Positions 52,017 through 61,046 of a DNA stretch of 64,000 nucleotides are shown here, one piece after another. A program made the position numbers and the translations under genes. The notes beneath the pieces were generated by a model. It saw only the letters and a program-made list of their open reading frames with translations. It searched no databases and was not told the origin of the DNA. The number at the start of each line of letters is the position of its first letter. Within the stretch, counting starts at the first letter, position 1. Source of the DNA: an uncultured Paracoccaceae bacterium (lineage in GTDB: Bacteria > Pseudomonadota > Alphaproteobacteria > Rhodobacterales > Rhodobacteraceae); assembly GCA_947500055.1 (NCBI GenBank), contig CANMQO010000001.1, positions 558,001-622,000 on the forward strand. The letters run 5' to 3'.

Positions 52017-53214
52017 TTGCCGCGCCCCCAGCTGGAGATTGCTGACATCTTTCGGAACTATGGTCCCGCATATCGACGGGCTAATTCCGGTCACAATAGT
52101 CTCGGCCAACTCAAGGTGATGTCGGCCATTGAAGCCTGCCGAACCGAAGCGCTCGGTGGGCATGTGGTCGCCTGCACCAAATGCGATCACCATCATCGCG
52201 TATAACTCTTGCAAGAACCGGCACTGTCCCAAGTGCCAGGGTCCCGCTGCGCGCGACTGGATGGAGGCGCGCGCCGAGGATCTGCTGCCGGTCGAGTACT
52301 TCCACATCGTCTTTACAATGCCCGCAGAGATTGCCCGTATCGCATACTGGAACTCAAAGGCAGTCTATGGTCTGTTGTTCCGCGCATCAGCGCAAACCGT
52401 GATGACCATCGCGGCCGATCCCAAGCGCCTTGGGGCGAAGGTCGGCATGACCAGCGTGCTGCATACCTGGGGATCGGCGCTGACCCATCATCCGCACATA
52501 CACATGATCGTCCCGGGCGGTGGCTTGTCACCGGACAGCATGAAATGGGTCGCGTGCAAGCCTGGATTCTTCCTGCATGTGCGTGTGCTAGCGCGCCTGT
52601 TCCGCCGTCTGTTTCTGGATGGCCTACTCGAGTTGCACCGCGCTGGCCAGCTCACCTTCTTTGGCGATTTCGAGCCCTTGGCCGAAGCGGATATCTTCGC
52701 CAAGTGGCTCGCCCCGTTCCGCAAAACCGAATGGGTGGTCTATGCCAAACCGCCATTTGGCGGGCCTGAAGCCGTGCTGGCCTATCTGAGCCGTTATACC
52801 CACCGTGTCGCGATCTCGAACCACCGACTTGTCAGCGCCGATGCCAATACCGTCGCTTTCCGCTGGAAGGACTACCGGATCAAACGAGGTGACCGTCAAA
52901 AGGTGATGCGTTTGGCAACACCCGAGTTCATACGCCGCTTCCTGATCCACGTTCTGCCCGACGGGTTCCACCGCATCCGCCACTATGGCCTGCTGGCCAG
53001 TTCAGCACGCAAAACAAACATCAAGAAGATCCGAACTTTGCTTGGCGCTCAACGTACCGAAGAAGCCACCGAGCCAAAGTTGGAGCCCGCGGCCACCCCG
53101 CTCACCCTGCGCGAGCCATGCCCCTGCTGTGGTGGCGATATGCGCATTGTCGAGATCTTCCGGCGCGGTCAGATACCGATGTCGCGCGCGCCACCAAGGG
53201 AGCAGGCGGCATGA
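52017..53214 (+). pseudogene. IS91-family HUH transposase, frameshifted
   Basis: The N-terminal part reads from TTG at 52017 (LPRPQLEIADIFRNYG... to CTKCDHHHRV) and stops at 52205. The rest continues in the next frame (YNSCKNRHCPKCQG...) to 53214. The two halves together form a full IS91 transposase: zinc-finger cysteines, the HUH motif in LTHHPHIHMIVPGG and the catalytic Tyr region AYLSRYTHRVAISN. The break near 52196-52206 is best explained by loss of two bases or gain of one. No slippery sequence is visible there, so programmed frameshift is unlikely. Confidence 0.8.
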
Positions 53215-53217
53215 TCC

Positions 53218-53958
53218 AATGTAGGACCCCACACTTAGATATGCTCCGGTCGCCATTGGCTGATCGGCCAAGACCATTTGCGACCATCATCCAAAATGGC
53301 GGTCCGTGTCCCGTTCTCAGCGCACAATCTCCGGAACTTCCAGGAACAAAATCGCGGAAACCGCCTGCAACCGGCGCACCAATAAAAGAAGCTGTCGCGA
53401 CCGTGGCATCGTCAGTCTCACCCCTCAGCGCTCTTTACCCATAGGTAGCAACCAGCCCCCACGGCTTCCTCCTTCCGAGGTTTGTCAACGCGGGCCGTCC
53501 GCAGCACCTGACGGAAAAGTTGCACCCCGGCCCGCATCGAAAAGCCTTCAGGAAAGCCGACGTTCGCTACGAATGCGAATTCTGGATCAAGTGCTTGCAA
53601 AGCGGACATTGCTGAATTTTGGCACAGTATTCCGTCCCTCGCTCTCATCTCAAATGATCTTGGTGTCTTGCCTTGAGACTTGAACATTAGCAAACGGCCG
53701 ATCAGCTTCCTCGTGAATTGATATCAACTATTGCTTATCGATCGAAGTTTTTCAGTCTGTAGGCAAATCATTTCCCTTTACCTTAGTTTATAGCTTTGGG
53801 TGCGACGCTATGATTTCTTTGGCGATCGGTTCCAAATGGGTAACCAAATCCATGTACTTGTTCAGGAATGCCGTCATCGCTTTGCCCCAACTTGGCAAAT
53901 GCAGGTAGTCAATCGCTTGGCAAAAAAGCAACAAAATGAGTTGCTGATGCGAACCGTT
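53218..53958. other. Unassigned accessory DNA right of IS91 element
   Basis: About 740 bases with no gene I can support. Reading frames (for example 53306-53683 plus, 53418-53693 minus, 53800-54054 plus) lack motifs and good starts. The first part may include the element's right end; the later part is AT-rich and leads to the kinase gene's 3' end. Confidence 0.35.
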
Positions 53959-56550
53959 TTAGGGCCTGATGCGACGCAGCCCAGCAACTGTATTCTCCCA
54001 AACGGAAGCAACACTTACAAGCAACTCTGCCGCCGAAGAAAGATCATTTTCTGAGATCTTCATTTCAATATCAATGAGCAAATGTCTCAACTTCGCAGCG
54101 CCAAGAATTGATGCAGATCCAGCGAATTTGTGAACCTCTGCCTTCACCTGCTGAGGGTCGGCTATCTCGCCTGAAAAAAGTGCGGAGCCACATGCTTCAT
54201 TCATTTCGGCGATATATGCTGTCAGCAACTTTTCATGTTCTTTAGCGCCAACGGCGTCGATTGCCTCATTCACGATGGTAATGTCCCAAAATGGCATTTC
54301 ATCATCATGGCCTAGATTACCCGCATATTGACCGCTCAGAAGTGCTTTCAGGCGTTCCAAACTAATGGGCTTTACAAGGACATCTCGCATGCCTGCAGCC
54401 GTAAAGCGTTCGACATCTGCGGGCATCGCATGCGCCGTGACGGCAAAAATCGGCGTCTCTGCGTTTGCACCACCGCCCGCTTTGATCTGCTCAGTTGCAG
54501 CGACCCCATCGAGGTCGGGCATGCTGATATCCATCAGGATCGCATCAAAGGTGCGCAACTTTGCCAATTCAACCGCCTCTAAGCCATTGTGGGCCTCGAT
54601 GCAGCTGTGTCCAAGCCTTGCCAGCATTTCCTTCGCAACAACCCGATTGATGGCATTGTCTTCGACAAGCAAGATTGAAAGGGGTTTGGACGCGACATCA
54701 GTGACAATACTTTGAGGAGATGATTCGCTGATTTTTCTGGATGTGTTCGCGTCTGCGATGACATTTGTCGGCAGCTTGACCCAAAACACTGATCCCTCAC
54801 CAGTCGCGCTTTCGACCCCAATGTCTCCGCCTAAATGCGCAACGAGGCGGCGGACAATGGCAAGGCCCAGCCCAGTGCCTTCTTGTGCGCGGGTATAAGA
54901 TGGATCAAGCGTGACGAAGTCTTCAAATATCTTTTCCTGATCGGCGTCTGAGATGCCAATCCCTTCATCGATGACCCGCAATTCCCATTGCCTTTCGGCT
55001 TTGTGCAGCTCAATTTCGACGGTGATGGTCCCATGCTTGGTAAATTTGATCGCGTTGCCAATTAGGTTCATCAGGATTTGGCGCAACTTCCCCGGATCGC
55101 CCAAAACAAGATTGAAGTCCGGGCTGAGGGCTTTCAATTCAAGCGCATTGCCCCGGTCTTTGGCGGACATCTTCAAGCTGTCGAGCAGTTCGCTTGTCAC
55201 AGCCACCGGGTCGAAAGGCCGCTTGATCGTTTCGGCCGCACCCGCTTCGAGGCGCGACATATCAAGCACGTCGTTGACATGTTGCAGCAGCATATCAGCA
55301 GAGGTGCCCATGACATCGGTCATGTTCGATTGGGTCTTGTCCAAATCCGTTGTTTTCAAAAGCTCAAGCGCGCCAACGATCCCGTTTAAAGGGGTGCGCA
55401 TTTCGTGGCTCATGACCGCGACAAGATCGGCCTTCGCCCGTTCGCCTGCTACGGCCTCGTCGCGGGCTTTGACCAGTTCTTCCTGCTTGGCCACACGGGC
55501 AGAAATGTCGCGCAAGTATGAAATGAAGATTTCACCGTCGGGGCCATCGGCACTTGAAATGGACAGTTCGACCGGAAAGACACGCCCAGTTTTATGTTTC
55601 GCCTCAAGTTGCACGCGCCCTTGCCCGATCACCCGCTTTTCGCGCGTTTCGATGTATCTGTTCATCCCGGTTTCATGTGCGGCGTGGTATTTGTCCGGGA
55701 CAATCTTATCCGACATTTTCTGGTTCAAAATCTCAGCCCGCGTGTAGCCAAAGATTTTCTCTGCGGCCTCATTGAACTCAATGACCCGCCCCTCAAGATC
55801 GACAACGATAATCGCATCCAGGGACGTTGACACGATGACTGCCAGGCGCTTTTGCGCGGCGGCCCGTTCCCGGCCATCTTGTGTAGCCAACCGATAGGAT
55901 TTGATCAGTGCGAGGACAGCAACCGAAAGTGCTGTGACCAGTAGGAAAGTAAGCAGCCCTAGCCGTAGCAAGGCATTTGTGACCCGGGCGCGTTGTTCGT
56001 CAGCGATGCGTGAAAAATGGGTAACGCCGCGCAGTGACACCTCGCGAATTGATGGCCGCAGGTCTTCTATTTGTGTGGCGAGAATGGGCAGCGCAGCAAT
56101 CAACGCAGCATTCGGCCCATCGATTGTTGGGATCATGCTGTCCAGAATACCGCCTGTTTTAGCCAATTCTGCAGCTGTTGATCCATCGTCCCGTAGGGCG
56201 GAAAGCACAGAACTCTCTTGCATAGTCTTAATGCGCGAATAGAAGACGTCAAAACGCTGGCGGACGGTCTTGACCTGTTCGTCCTGTGATGTGTCGGTCC
56301 GTCGTGTTTCGCTCAACAGCGCAAGAAGCTCGACCTCGGATTGGGCCAACGCCCATTGTGTGCTGTCCGCATTTGCGGTCGCTAATGTATTGATTTCCCG
56401 CCGGGCGTCCGCACTGAGATAGTAAATCCCAATTGCACATGCCGCAAAGACGCAAAACGCCAGAAATGCGCCGAACCAACTGGTTCGACGCATCCCGTGA
56501 GTAGCGGTCTTGTCGCGAATTGCTTTCTTTTCAGGACCGTTGGGTGGCAT
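53959..56550 (-). CDS. Hybrid histidine kinase with PAS, receiver and Hpt domains
   Basis: 863 residues. Membrane segments at about 26-45 and 193-217 enclose a helical periplasmic sensor of about 145 residues. Then a PAS domain (about 232-350), HisKA with phosphorylated His382 (SHEMRTPLNG), HATPase (about 480-595, NLIGNAIKF and GTGLGLAIV), a receiver with Asp674 (ILMDISMPDLDG), and an Hpt domain with His807 (AEVHKFAGSAS). All relay residues are present. The start overlaps the stop of the SUOX-like gene (coupled). The likely output is the divergent LuxR-type regulator, by phosphorelay. Confidence 0.92.
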   Translation of the reverse strand: MPPNGPEKKAIRDKTATHGMRRTSWFGAFLAFCVFAACAIGIYYLSADARREINTLATANADSTQWALAQSEVELLALLSETRRTDTSQDEQVKTVRQRFDVFYSRIKTMQESSVLSALRDDGSTAAELAKTGGILDSMIPTIDGPNAALIAALPILATQIEDLRPSIREVSLRGVTHFSRIADEQRARVTNALLRLGLLTFLLVTALSVAVLALIKSYRLATQDGRERAAAQKRLAVIVSTSLDAIIVVDLEGRVIEFNEAAEKIFGYTRAEILNQKMSDKIVPDKYHAAHETGMNRYIETREKRVIGQGRVQLEAKHKTGRVFPVELSISSADGPDGEIFISYLRDISARVAKQEELVKARDEAVAGERAKADLVAVMSHEMRTPLNGIVGALELLKTTDLDKTQSNMTDVMGTSADMLLQHVNDVLDMSRLEAGAAETIKRPFDPVAVTSELLDSLKMSAKDRGNALELKALSPDFNLVLGDPGKLRQILMNLIGNAIKFTKHGTITVEIELHKAERQWELRVIDEGIGISDADQEKIFEDFVTLDPSYTRAQEGTGLGLAIVRRLVAHLGGDIGVESATGEGSVFWVKLPTNVIADANTSRKISESSPQSIVTDVASKPLSILLVEDNAINRVVAKEMLARLGHSCIEAHNGLEAVELAKLRTFDAILMDISMPDLDGVAATEQIKAGGGANAETPIFAVTAHAMPADVERFTAAGMRDVLVKPISLERLKALLSGQYAGNLGHDDEMPFWDITIVNEAIDAVGAKEHEKLLTAYIAEMNEACGSALFSGEIADPQQVKAEVHKFAGSASILGAAKLRHLLIDIEMKISENDLSSAAELLVSVASVWENTVAGLRRIRP

Positions 56551-57032
56551 CAGTTGCGCGTTTCAATGCGATTAAGTTGCCAAATACTGCGGGAATAGAT
56601 GGTTTCTGACTGATATTTTGGATCACTGTCATAAGGGTAGACGATCCAAAGGTGTCCCTTGTCGCGCACCGACATTGGCGCGCCGTTGTTCAGATAAGCG
56701 ATGATGGGCCCGCCTTCGACCGCGTCAGTCACAGGGATTTCGACTGTGTAGTCATTAATTGCAGACGCAAGCAAGACACCTTCAGTCAGGTCTAGATCAG
56801 CAACAAGCTGTGCCAAAGCGACGCCAGTGAACGACTGTGTCCCCTCGGTCCAGATTGTCTCGGTCTCGATCGTCACCGCGTCTAGCGCTTCAAGATCCGC
56901 AAGATCGTATTTGATTGCAGTTTCGTTATGAGTGACTGTCAACAATGTCTCGGCCACAGCGCTCTGTGCGGCAAGACTGATACCGCAGCTTAGCAAAAAT
57001 CCGGTGACGATTGGCATTAGGTTCGCTATCAT
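56550..57032 (-). CDS. Periplasmic SUOX-fold-like (molybdopterin-binding-like) protein
   Basis: 160 residues from MIANLMPIVTGFLLS; the frame extends 51 bases upstream. A signal peptide is followed by a chain resembling the sulfite-oxidase-type molybdopterin fold: GTQSFTGVALAQLVADL, INDYTVEIPVTDA and RDKGHLWIVYPYDS. The cysteine that ligates molybdenum in SUOX is missing, so it is more likely a ligand-binding or sensor-type member. It is encoded with a hybrid kinase, overlapping its start, and may be its periplasmic partner. Confidence 0.7.
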   Translation of the reverse strand: MIANLMPIVTGFLLSCGISLAAQSAVAETLLTVTHNETAIKYDLADLEALDAVTIETETIWTEGTQSFTGVALAQLVADLDLTEGVLLASAINDYTVEIPVTDAVEGGPIIAYLNNGAPMSVRDKGHLWIVYPYDSDPKYQSETIYSRSIWQLNRIETRN

Positions 57033-57063
57033 GGGAGGCCCTTTCAAAAAACGTACTTCGTTT

Positions 57064-57156
57064 CCTTTCGTATGTCCTAACATGCGGTTTCTTTGAAGGG
57101 TGGGCGCATTCGCATATTTCCCCTATACGAAAGGATAGTCGAAATCGTCGAATGCG
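57064..57156. promoter_or_regulatory. Interleaved inverted repeats in divergent promoter
   Basis: The 281-base gap between the SUOX-like gene (-) and the response-regulator gene (+) contains a perfect 10-bp inverted repeat CCTTTCGTAT / ATACGAAAGG (57064-57073, 57125-57134) and an 8-bp one CGCATTCG / CGAATGCG (57105-57112, 57149-57156). The right arms interleave. They are candidates for binding by the response regulator or another factor controlling both directions. Confidence 0.45.
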
Positions 57157-57313
57157 ACAGTGACTATTCTGCGGAGCAGTTGAACGGTTCATGGATTTGT
57201 TTGAGAAAGGATTAACGAAACCGTGACACAAAGGGTTTGATTTTCGACTAATAGTTGCCGTTTTGTGCGAATACTCCTTGCAGTGGTGGCCAAAACCAGA
57301 ACCGGAGATGCAA

Positions 57314-57919
57314 ATGCGAATACTTGTTGCCGACGATCATGATTTAGTCCGCGAAACGATTGCTTCGTTTTTGAACGGTTCCGACGGTATTAACGCCGTT
57401 GACACGGCCGCCACGTTGGATGACGCGCTGAACATTGTCGCGGGGGAATACGTCTTCGATCTTGTCCTGCTTGACTATGATATGCCTGGCATGAGGGGTT
57501 TGATTGGCTTGAAGCGAATGAAAGATGCGGTCGGCACTGTCCCCGTTGCCCTTCTATCGGGCACCGCCTCCCCCTCAATCGCACAGGCTGCAATTGAAGC
57601 TGGCGCCATGGGATTTGTACCTAAGACGCTTGGTTCCAAATCCATGGTAAGTGCAGTGAAATTCATGGCTATGGGCGAGGTCTATGCGCCGTTTGAGTTT
57701 ATGCAGCAGGCACAGGAAAAGACCGTTGGTAACCTGACCGAGCGGGAAACGGCTGTCCTGCAGGGCGTTTGCGAAGGCAAGTCCAATAAGGAAATCGCCC
57801 GTGATTTGGACCTGCAAGAAGTCACAATAAAGCTGCACGTTAAAACGCTGAGCCGCAAACTTGAAGCACGCAACCGCACCCATGCTGCGATGATCGCCAA
57901 AGAGCGGAATCTGGTCTGA
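57314..57919 (+). CDS. LuxR/NarL-type response regulator
   Basis: 201 residues from MRILVADDHDLVRE; an ATG two codons earlier (57308) is too close to the GGAG site. Receiver domain with acidic pocket D7/D8, phosphorylated Asp54 (DLVLLDYDMPG) and Lys in GFVPKTLGSK. C-terminal LuxR-type helix-turn-helix (about 138-198, LTERETAVLQGVCEGKSNKEIA). It lies divergent from the hybrid kinase and 30 bases before the large membrane-protein gene, so it heads that operon. Confidence 0.9.
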   Translation: MRILVADDHDLVRETIASFLNGSDGINAVDTAATLDDALNIVAGEYVFDLVLLDYDMPGMRGLIGLKRMKDAVGTVPVALLSGTASPSIAQAAIEAGAMGFVPKTLGSKSMVSAVKFMAMGEVYAPFEFMQQAQEKTVGNLTERETAVLQGVCEGKSNKEIARDLDLQEVTIKLHVKTLSRKLEARNRTHAAMIAKERNLV

Positions 57920-57949
57920 ACGCCGGGGCCCGAAGGAGCCTTTGGTCAC

Positions 57950-60900
57950 ATGACATGCCCGGTCACCCCCTCCGAACCAAATCGGCAAGCGCGCGAAGGT
58001 CTGCGCCTTTTACTTGTCGCGCTCGCTGGGGCGTTGTTGTTTCACGGCGGCCTTTTGCCTTTTACGCACGGAAATACCTACGACGCCTACATTCATATGT
58101 TCTTTGGCGACAGCTACCACCGCAGTTGGTTCGATACATGGGAGCCGCGTTGGTACACTGGTTTTTCCACCACCAGCTATCCACCCGGCACCCATATGTC
58201 GATTGCGGCATTGATGCACTTTCTGCCGCTGCGGGCGTCTTTCGTCGTAGTGCAAATGGTGGGACTATTCCTGCTAGTCATCGGCGTTTATCGGTTCTCG
58301 CTTCTTTGGGTCATGCCGCGCGCTGCTGGCTATGCGGCAATTGCCGCGACATTGGCGTCTTCAATCACTGAGACGATTCATCTTTTTGGTCAGCTGCCGA
58401 CGATCTGTTCGCTAGGCATTTTCCTGAATGGGTTACCCTTTGTTTTCCGCTGGATCGTCTATGGTCGCTTCCTGAATTTCGAAGCAGCCGTCATTTTCGC
58501 GGCGGCAACAACAGCGGCGCACCATGTCACGACGATCTTCGGCAGCGTTTTGTTCATCATACCGCTGGCGCTGCAAGCCCTGCGCAGCGTGGCCGAAGTG
58601 GCACCCATTGGTGTTGGCTATTTTGCGCGGTCGCGTCGGTATGTTCTTCCTTTCATGCGCGGCATGCTGCTTGCCATTTTCATGATCCTCGCGATTGTGA
58701 TTACGATCTACCCCCATTGGGTTTGGTCCATCAGCGACCCTATTACCCAAGTCCCCATCCCCCACGGGAGCCGCGAAAGCTTTATCGAGCGTCCAGACTT
58801 GGGCTTTGCCTTCTTTGTTCTACCTTGGGGCGTCACGATCCTGTTCTTGCCCTTCGTGCTTTACAAAACGCTGACCACGCGGCTTTGGCCGTTGGGGGCA
58901 ATGGTCCTGATTTGCTTTGTCCTTGGCACAGGCGGCACCACCCCAATTCCGCGCGCCATTTTGGGCGGAGCGTTTGATATCCTGACGCTGGACCGTTTCA
59001 CGTTTTGGGCAACGATCCTGATCCTGCCGTTCGTGGGGCACTTGATTGATGGGCTGCTGCATGGCCGATCTGGCGAAAGTCTCAAAGCGGCATTTGGCAA
59101 AGGCGTGCACCGGTTGATCGTGGGCGGCATATTCGCCTCGATGACAGCGGTGGCTGTGTTCATCACGATCTTGCCGGTCATCCAGCCAACGCAACCCCGG
59201 TTCATTGATCCCGCACCGATCGCAAAGTTCCTTAGCGAAGATGAACATGACCGCTGGCGTTATCTGACTTTAGGGTTTGGCGATCAGTTCGCCTATTTGG
59301 CCGCGCAAACCACCGCGCAATCTGTAGACGGGAATTACCACTCTGCGCGCAGACTGCCTGACATGACCCGCTTTTCGGTCGAGCGGTTGGAGAATGCGAA
59401 GTATCTGGGTGTGCCGGGTTTGGGGTCTTTGCAGCAGTTCCTTGAGAATGCAGATCGCTATCATCTCAAATTTGTCTTCGCAAATGACGCCTTCTATGAC
59501 CCGATCCTGCATTTCAGCGGCTGGACCCGGCTGAACAAACTGTCGAACGGTGTGACCGTCTGGGAACGACCAGATGTTGCCCCGCTTCCAATACTTCAGC
59601 CAAGGCGGAGCCTGCCAGCGCGACAGCAATTGATGTGGGGGACTGTCCCGCCCTTGGCCTTGGGGCTGGCTGCCCTGATCTTTGTGATGACAGCCACCGG
59701 GCGCGGTTTTGGTGCATATCAAATGGAGCCGCGCCCACTGGTCGCATCCCAAAAAACATTCGCTCGCCCCAATATTGTGCGGGCCATTGTGATCGGGCTG
59801 GCGGTTAGCACGCTGGCCTTGGGGACGTGGTTCGCACTTGCGTTGAATAAAGAGCTTTCGAAAACCCCCGCTCCAAAAGACGTAATCGCCACATATTTCG
59901 ATCACCTCGATTTCCGGCGCTTTGAAGAAGCTTACGCGATGATGGATCCCGAAACCCGTCCGCCTTTCGAAGATGTCATGTTCGGCTGGCGCTGGCGCGG
60001 CGGGCTGATTGCGTCCTATGGCAAGCTGACGGATACGCGCTTGACGCTTCTGGATGAAACGCCTGCTATTCTGGACTGGGAGGTCGAACTTGACTGGCTC
60101 ACGGCGCTTAATATCCAAACCGAGGTTGTCCCGGTGCGCACCGTCGCGCGCGATGGGGCATGGTTTATCGCTCCAACGACGCTTGCGGCAACACAAACAC
60201 CCGCGCGCCTGCAACGCGATACATCGGTCGTGTGGAATGTTGTTGGCCGTCGCCAGCCCCGGTCAGAAACAGATTTGCACCGCGATAGGCTTGATCGCCC
60301 CCGGATCGCGCTTGGTATCTCCCGGTTGATTGTACAGGGTGGGCGCTATTCCATCGTAGGCGAGGTCACGAATGCGGACAATGATCCTGCTTATGTCAGC
60401 CTGTTTGCTGAAATGGACGCCAACGCCACAAGACAAGCCGCCGGGGTCGTCAATGCCCAACGGCTTTTGCCAGCCGAGATCAGCGGCTACCGGATTGATT
60501 TTGATGACGTGTTGTCTTTGCAAGATGCCGAAACCGCGGGCCAGTTTGACCCAACCATGTGGATCCCGCCAACGCTGGATGCCGCGCCCACCAAAGCCCT
60601 CGTCGAGGGCCGCGCTTTGGTCGCTGGAACTGATCTGTACAGAGGTATTTCGCTAAACGGTCTGCGCATCGAAGACACGGGCGATGGGCCAGTCCTGACC
60701 GCGACCGCCGTCAACAACGGCGTCGAAAGCGCTACTATCGTGCGGGTAGTTGCTGTGCTCTATGATGACGCTGGCCTGCCGATTTGGTCGCAGGCCGGAT
60801 TTGTTGAAACCAACATGTATCCCGGCCAAAGCGCCGGGCTGCGCATGACCTTCCCGGCGCGCGACGCATTGCAGGTCGTGGCAGAGGTCAGTCCCGACAC

Positions 60901-61042
60901 GATCATCGTCAACGGCAGTACGCAGCAGGCTGATACGGTGCTGCCGTCGCACCGGGTTGGGACAATCCCGCTGGATCATGTTGCCGGATACACCGCCATC
61001 CGCTTGCATGTTTCAACCATGACCCATGACCCGTTGGAATGA
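57950..61042 (+). CDS. Large GT-C-like (PTPS-related) membrane protein with periplasmic tail
   Basis: 1030 residues. The first about 400 residues have some eleven membrane segments. The first periplasmic loop carries DAYIH (45-49), SYHRSWFDTWEPRWYTGF and YPPGTH (about 77-82), the acidic-His pattern of GT-C glycosyltransferases, here like the membrane family named after 6-pyruvoyl-tetrahydropterin synthase (PF10131). Two more hydrophobic segments are near 560-585 and 615-640. The periplasmic tail has an NTF2-like domain (about 650-760) and two Ig/FxLYD-like domains (about 790-870 and 900-1000). GGAG site 8 bases upstream. The sugar and acceptor are unknown. Confidence 0.7.
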   Translation: MTCPVTPSEPNRQAREGLRLLLVALAGALLFHGGLLPFTHGNTYDAYIHMFFGDSYHRSWFDTWEPRWYTGFSTTSYPPGTHMSIAALMHFLPLRASFVVVQMVGLFLLVIGVYRFSLLWVMPRAAGYAAIAATLASSITETIHLFGQLPTICSLGIFLNGLPFVFRWIVYGRFLNFEAAVIFAAATTAAHHVTTIFGSVLFIIPLALQALRSVAEVAPIGVGYFARSRRYVLPFMRGMLLAIFMILAIVITIYPHWVWSISDPITQVPIPHGSRESFIERPDLGFAFFVLPWGVTILFLPFVLYKTLTTRLWPLGAMVLICFVLGTGGTTPIPRAILGGAFDILTLDRFTFWATILILPFVGHLIDGLLHGRSGESLKAAFGKGVHRLIVGGIFASMTAVAVFITILPVIQPTQPRFIDPAPIAKFLSEDEHDRWRYLTLGFGDQFAYLAAQTTAQSVDGNYHSARRLPDMTRFSVERLENAKYLGVPGLGSLQQFLENADRYHLKFVFANDAFYDPILHFSGWTRLNKLSNGVTVWERPDVAPLPILQPRRSLPARQQLMWGTVPPLALGLAALIFVMTATGRGFGAYQMEPRPLVASQKTFARPNIVRAIVIGLAVSTLALGTWFALALNKELSKTPAPKDVIATYFDHLDFRRFEEAYAMMDPETRPPFEDVMFGWRWRGGLIASYGKLTDTRLTLLDETPAILDWEVELDWLTALNIQTEVVPVRTVARDGAWFIAPTTLAATQTPARLQRDTSVVWNVVGRRQPRSETDLHRDRLDRPRIALGISRLIVQGGRYSIVGEVTNADNDPAYVSLFAEMDANATRQAAGVVNAQRLLPAEISGYRIDFDDVLSLQDAETAGQFDPTMWIPPTLDAAPTKALVEGRALVAGTDLYRGISLNGLRIEDTGDGPVLTATAVNNGVESATIVRVVAVLYDDAGLPIWSQAGFVETNMYPGQSAGLRMTFPARDALQVVAEVSPDTIIVNGSTQQADTVLPSHRVGTIPLDHVAGYTAIRLHVSTMTHDPLE

Positions 61043-61046
61043 TGGT

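Larger units (their letters stand above)
50975..53217 (+). mobile_element. IS91-family element with tyrosine recombinase gene
   Basis: The element consists of a tyrosine recombinase gene followed in the same direction by a Y2-type HUH transposase gene. The limits are estimates; IS91 elements have no terminal inverted repeats or target duplication, and I used the second direct repeat on the left and the transposase stop on the right. The right end may lie some tens of bases further. Both genes carry lesions (9-base duplication and frameshift), so it is probably inactive. Confidence 0.75.

Noticed and set aside
52196-52206. Programmed frameshift in the IS91 transposase gene
   Set aside because: No slippery heptamer, downstream stem-loop or stop-coupled site is visible, and IS91 transposases are normally read in one frame. 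A mutation is simpler.
50180-53958. attL/attR duplication of the tRNA-Ser 3' end
   Set aside because: I looked for a second copy of the T-arm and acceptor end downstream and saw none in the window, so a classical integrative element is not shown.
53418-54054. Several frames of 84-125 residues right of the IS91 element
   Set aside because: No motifs, poor starts and partly antisense to the kinase gene.
56550-57032. True sulfite-oxidase-type molybdenum enzyme
   Set aside because: No cysteine suitable for molybdenum ligation is present and no haem or cytochrome subunit is encoded nearby.
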